NCBI GenBank assembly: GCA_036785705.1
Contig: JAWUZG010000032.1
Location: 12,418,001 to 12,482,000 of the forward strand
DNA length: 64,000 nucleotides
Direction: 5' to 3'
Source of the DNA: Acanthornis magna
Taxonomy: Eukaryota > Chordata > Aves > Passeriformes > Acanthizidae
Shown: positions 61,131 to 64,000 of the stretch, piece after piece
How positions within the stretch are numbered: the first letter of the stretch is position 1
Layout of the letters: the number at the start of each line of letters is the position of its first letter
Notes under the pieces: model-generated
The model's input: the letters and a program-made list of their open reading frames with translations, nothing else
What the model was told of the DNA's origin: nothing
Database searches by the model: none
Translations under genes and position numbers: made by a program

Positions 61131-63014
61131 TGGTATTTTATTTATAGTGATAATTAAAGTAACATATTTTTGCAGAAATTATCTTAAACGTAAAAGGTTT
61201 TTAAAGTGTGGGTTCAACAATACCTTAACTGAACCAGAGTCTTTGATAAATCTAAAGGGTAACTATTATGGTGAATGGCATTTTTTTCTATTAAATAAAC
61301 AACATTTTAGTTTTATTATATCTCCTATAAGTGTATATTCACTATAAATACAAAAAAATTTGAGCATTAGTCCTTGTCCTTCCCCTTGAACTTGTTCCAT
61401 CAGATCAATTTTTATGTCAGGAAAATCCTCTGAAACACCACTATCTTGTTAATTTGAATGCATTCATTTTGTAATAAACCTTTGTTTTATATATATGTAA
61501 AATACATTGATATTTAGAAAGCAGGTTGCTTTGATGGTGAATTGGCTCCCCAGAGAGTGTTTCTTAATTACCTGTTCTGTTTCTTAAACTTCACGTTTGA
61601 TATGTCATATGGTAACATTTGTTTAATGCTTTCTTCTAGCTAACTTTCTTTCAACAGAAATGTTTGATTGGCAAAACAAGCATCCCTGAGTAGTCACATG
61701 AGAAAATCAGATAAGTGTAGCCAAACTAAAGAAAAGAAATCAGTGGGTAAGTTTGGTAATGACTCAGGAACTACCATACCCTTTTTGTTGCTGCTTTACT
61801 TGTTTGTTTGTTTGTTTCATTAAGGTGGAGGATCAATTCCTCCTCCTCCCTTTACAGCACTGAAAACATGATTACAAAAACAGCAAGGAAAGGAATAAAC
61901 AAAATGAACTATTATTTAATTGATATAATAATTTTAATTTAAATTTTTTTACAAAAGCTTCATTCAAAAGTAGTATGTAAACAAAAGACACAAAAAACAG
62001 AAGGATACTGTCATCTATATAACAGCAAAATGTGTATTGTTTCAAGACTGTTGTTCTAAAGAACAGTTTCAACGTTAGATTACACACCACTGCATACTTG
62101 TTTTTCGCAAAAAATATTTTTGTTGTTAGTTAAGCAACTCCGGCAGAAAGGGACACATATTTTCTTCTTTGTAGATTGTAGCATTTTCTCAGCAGCAAAC
62201 TCTCTAGGCCACTGGAAAAAGCAATGGATATTTTGGGAAATATATTCATCCTTTGTAAATTTTGAAGTAACTACTCACCTGAGACAAGATTTTTGAAAAC
62301 TTTTTTTCACAGTATACAGAAGGACAAGGGTTTGTATGCAGAGATGGCATAACTACATGGCATTTATGCTCCGACAGGGATTTGGAAGAGTTGTGCAGCT
62401 TTGAAAGTGTTGAGGCAGCGTGAGAGTTCCCCTTGCAATGCCATTGCAGCAATCTAGACACACACTCTGCAAAAGTGCTGTTAACTGGTCACCTGGGCTC
62501 CCTTATCTGTTTAGTGCAAAATTAAATAGTGCAGTGAACCACATTAATGAACACCTCAGCTTTGGGGGAGAGCAATAACCCCTGCAATCAGAATACTTAC
62601 TAGGTTATTGTCTCTTGTTTCTTGGAGATTTTACACCAAGAGGGGACTTGCCTCAAAAGAAAATGTACAAAGGTAGACATGTACGTTTAGATGTCTCCAT
62701 GTGGTTGGGATATCTAATTAAATGCTTGCAAAGTAACCCAGTGTTTTGGTCAGGGTATGTAGCTGCTGCCCCAAATAACTGCAGATCATCTCTAAGTCCT
62801 GTGTCACATTTTCTCTCCTCATGTAGATGCCTCTGATACCCTGGAGCATCTTTAGTGGCACTGTCACTTAGAAGTGTCTGCTTAGACAACTGAACTAACA
62901 GTGGTGATAGCATGAGCTTCGATATGTAACTCACCACCATGAACATGCCTTAATCTGGTGTCTTAATCTGAAAACCCCACATTTGTGATACCTTATCTGT
63001 TTTTTAGAACAGGA

Positions 63015-63110
63015 AATCCTAGGTTTGAATCCCTGCTCTTCAGACAGTTTCTCCTCTTATCCAATGACTGTTAGATGTAACTTGAGCAAACACCACTGTC
63101 TTTAGTTTTT
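63015..63110 (+). mobile_element. possible tRNA-derived SINE remnant (MIR-like)
   Basis: GGTTTGAATCCCTGCTCTTC contains a pol III B-box-like GGTTTGAATCC and parallels the MIR block GGTTCGAATCCCGGCTCTG. CTTGAGCAAACACC follows, similar to CTTGGGCAAGTCAC. No A box is evident. Confidence 0.35.
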
Positions 63111-64000
63111 AAATAAACAAGATGACTGAGACAGTCCCTGGAGGATTTACAACCAGGTTGCAAGAAACCTTCCTGCATCTTGGGCTTAAACTAAGTCTTA
63201 AAGTACTTACTAAGTAGGTATGACCACATCCAAGTTTTACCTATCTGGCCTTCAGAGAGGAACACCAAATCCAGAGAAAGTACCTGTGCTCTTTGCTGAG
63301 TGTAGACTATTGGCTGTCTCAAAAGAACAATCTCAAGGTCCAATGTACTCTGAGCATAACATCTCAAAAACCTAAATAAGGAACACAAAAAATAATTTGC
63401 TCTGACCTGTCATTGCTCTCTGAAGTGTTCCACCTGAGTTACCCACACAGTTTTAAAATGAACAGTTCAAGGATATTTCTTTTGTCTTGCACATCTCTTT
63501 TTTTGTAAATACATGTACTTTAGAATTTGGCAAAATGCTAATGTTCTGCAAGTGCAAATTGTTCGGCCTTATAAATACAAATGTGTATATAAGCACACAC
63601 AGAGAGTTAAATTATATATTTATATAGTTGAATTAGCCTAATAGCAGTTTACGATTTTATAATTTGTTGTTCTGCCACATTCTTAGCTTCCTGATGACTG
63701 TCTTTTGTACCTGTTTCTATCTGTTTTAAAAAAGAATTTTGTGGTAGAGTGTTTCTTTTTGTGAAAATAGGAAAATTATGAGACAAAGAAAATAAATTTT
63801 TATTCTAGTGCTGCTCCATTGACTGTTCTATTCCCTGAAGAGTTTTGTATGCCTGCTAATGACAGCAGTGGGTGGGATTCTGGAGTTAACTGTCTCAGAA
63901 TGTTTTTGTAAACTTAGTTTGGAATCTTTACATAATCTGTTTGTAATTTACTGGTTTTACAAATTATTGTTTATATATGTTGGTAACAGTGAAAATTAAG

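Larger units (their letters stand above)
60551..64000. other. 3' flank of MEI4, no gene seen
   Basis: AT-rich sequence with scattered AATAAA hexamers, a TA/TG-rich tract near 61085-61130 and a (TTTG)n run near 61801. A possible tRNA-derived SINE remnant lies at about 63015-63110. No open frame has recognisable protein content. Confidence 0.6.

Overview
The window is eukaryotic (vertebrate) genomic DNA, almost certainly from a bird. It is AT-rich and intron-dominated. Its recognisable repeats are avian-type CR1 LINE fragments (about 7075, 18280-18990, 19165-19445, 22190-22450, 32729-32965 and 49530) and one solo LTR of an avian ERVL-like retrovirus (42727-43180). I see no operons, CRISPR arrays, tRNA/rRNA genes or other prokaryotic features. 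I cannot name the species.

The only protein-coding gene I can support is MEI4 on the + strand, the meiotic double-strand-break factor. Four coding exons span 734-60337: 734-982, 12244-12803, 23472-23603 and 60086-60337. All junctions inside the window are canonical GT-AG and their phases agree (1, 0, 0). Joined, they give about 396 codons with no frameshift or internal stop, ending in TAA at 60337. The conserved part is close in length to mammalian MEI4 (about 385-389 aa from memory). The initiator ATG is not visible: the first recognisable exon has no in-frame ATG and begins after a plausible splice acceptor, so the start codon and promoter probably lie upstream of the window.

Layout: 1-733 is upstream intron or 5' flank. 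Intron 1 (983-12243) holds a CR1 tail, a long polypyrimidine tract and a striking hairpin at 9811-9878. Intron 2 (12804-23471) holds CR1 pieces in both orientations. Intron 3 (23604-60085, 36.5 kb) holds A/C-rich tracts, the solo LTR, a GC-rich hairpin cluster at about 38650-38900, a G-quadruplex-prone run, a (TA)n microsatellite, a C-run and a pair of diverged copies of an unrecognised repeat (53288-53368 and 58581-58661). The 3' UTR follows 60337, with a good polyadenylation signal candidate at 60524. From about 60.6 kb to the end I see only 3' flank, including a possible old tRNA-derived SINE.

I found no clearly new multi-gene system. The items most worth a second look are the missing MEI4 start codon, the 38.7 kb hairpin cluster beside an RFX-like motif, the 9.8 kb hairpin, and the unassigned dispersed repeat pair. 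All family assignments come from reading and memory; no searches were run.
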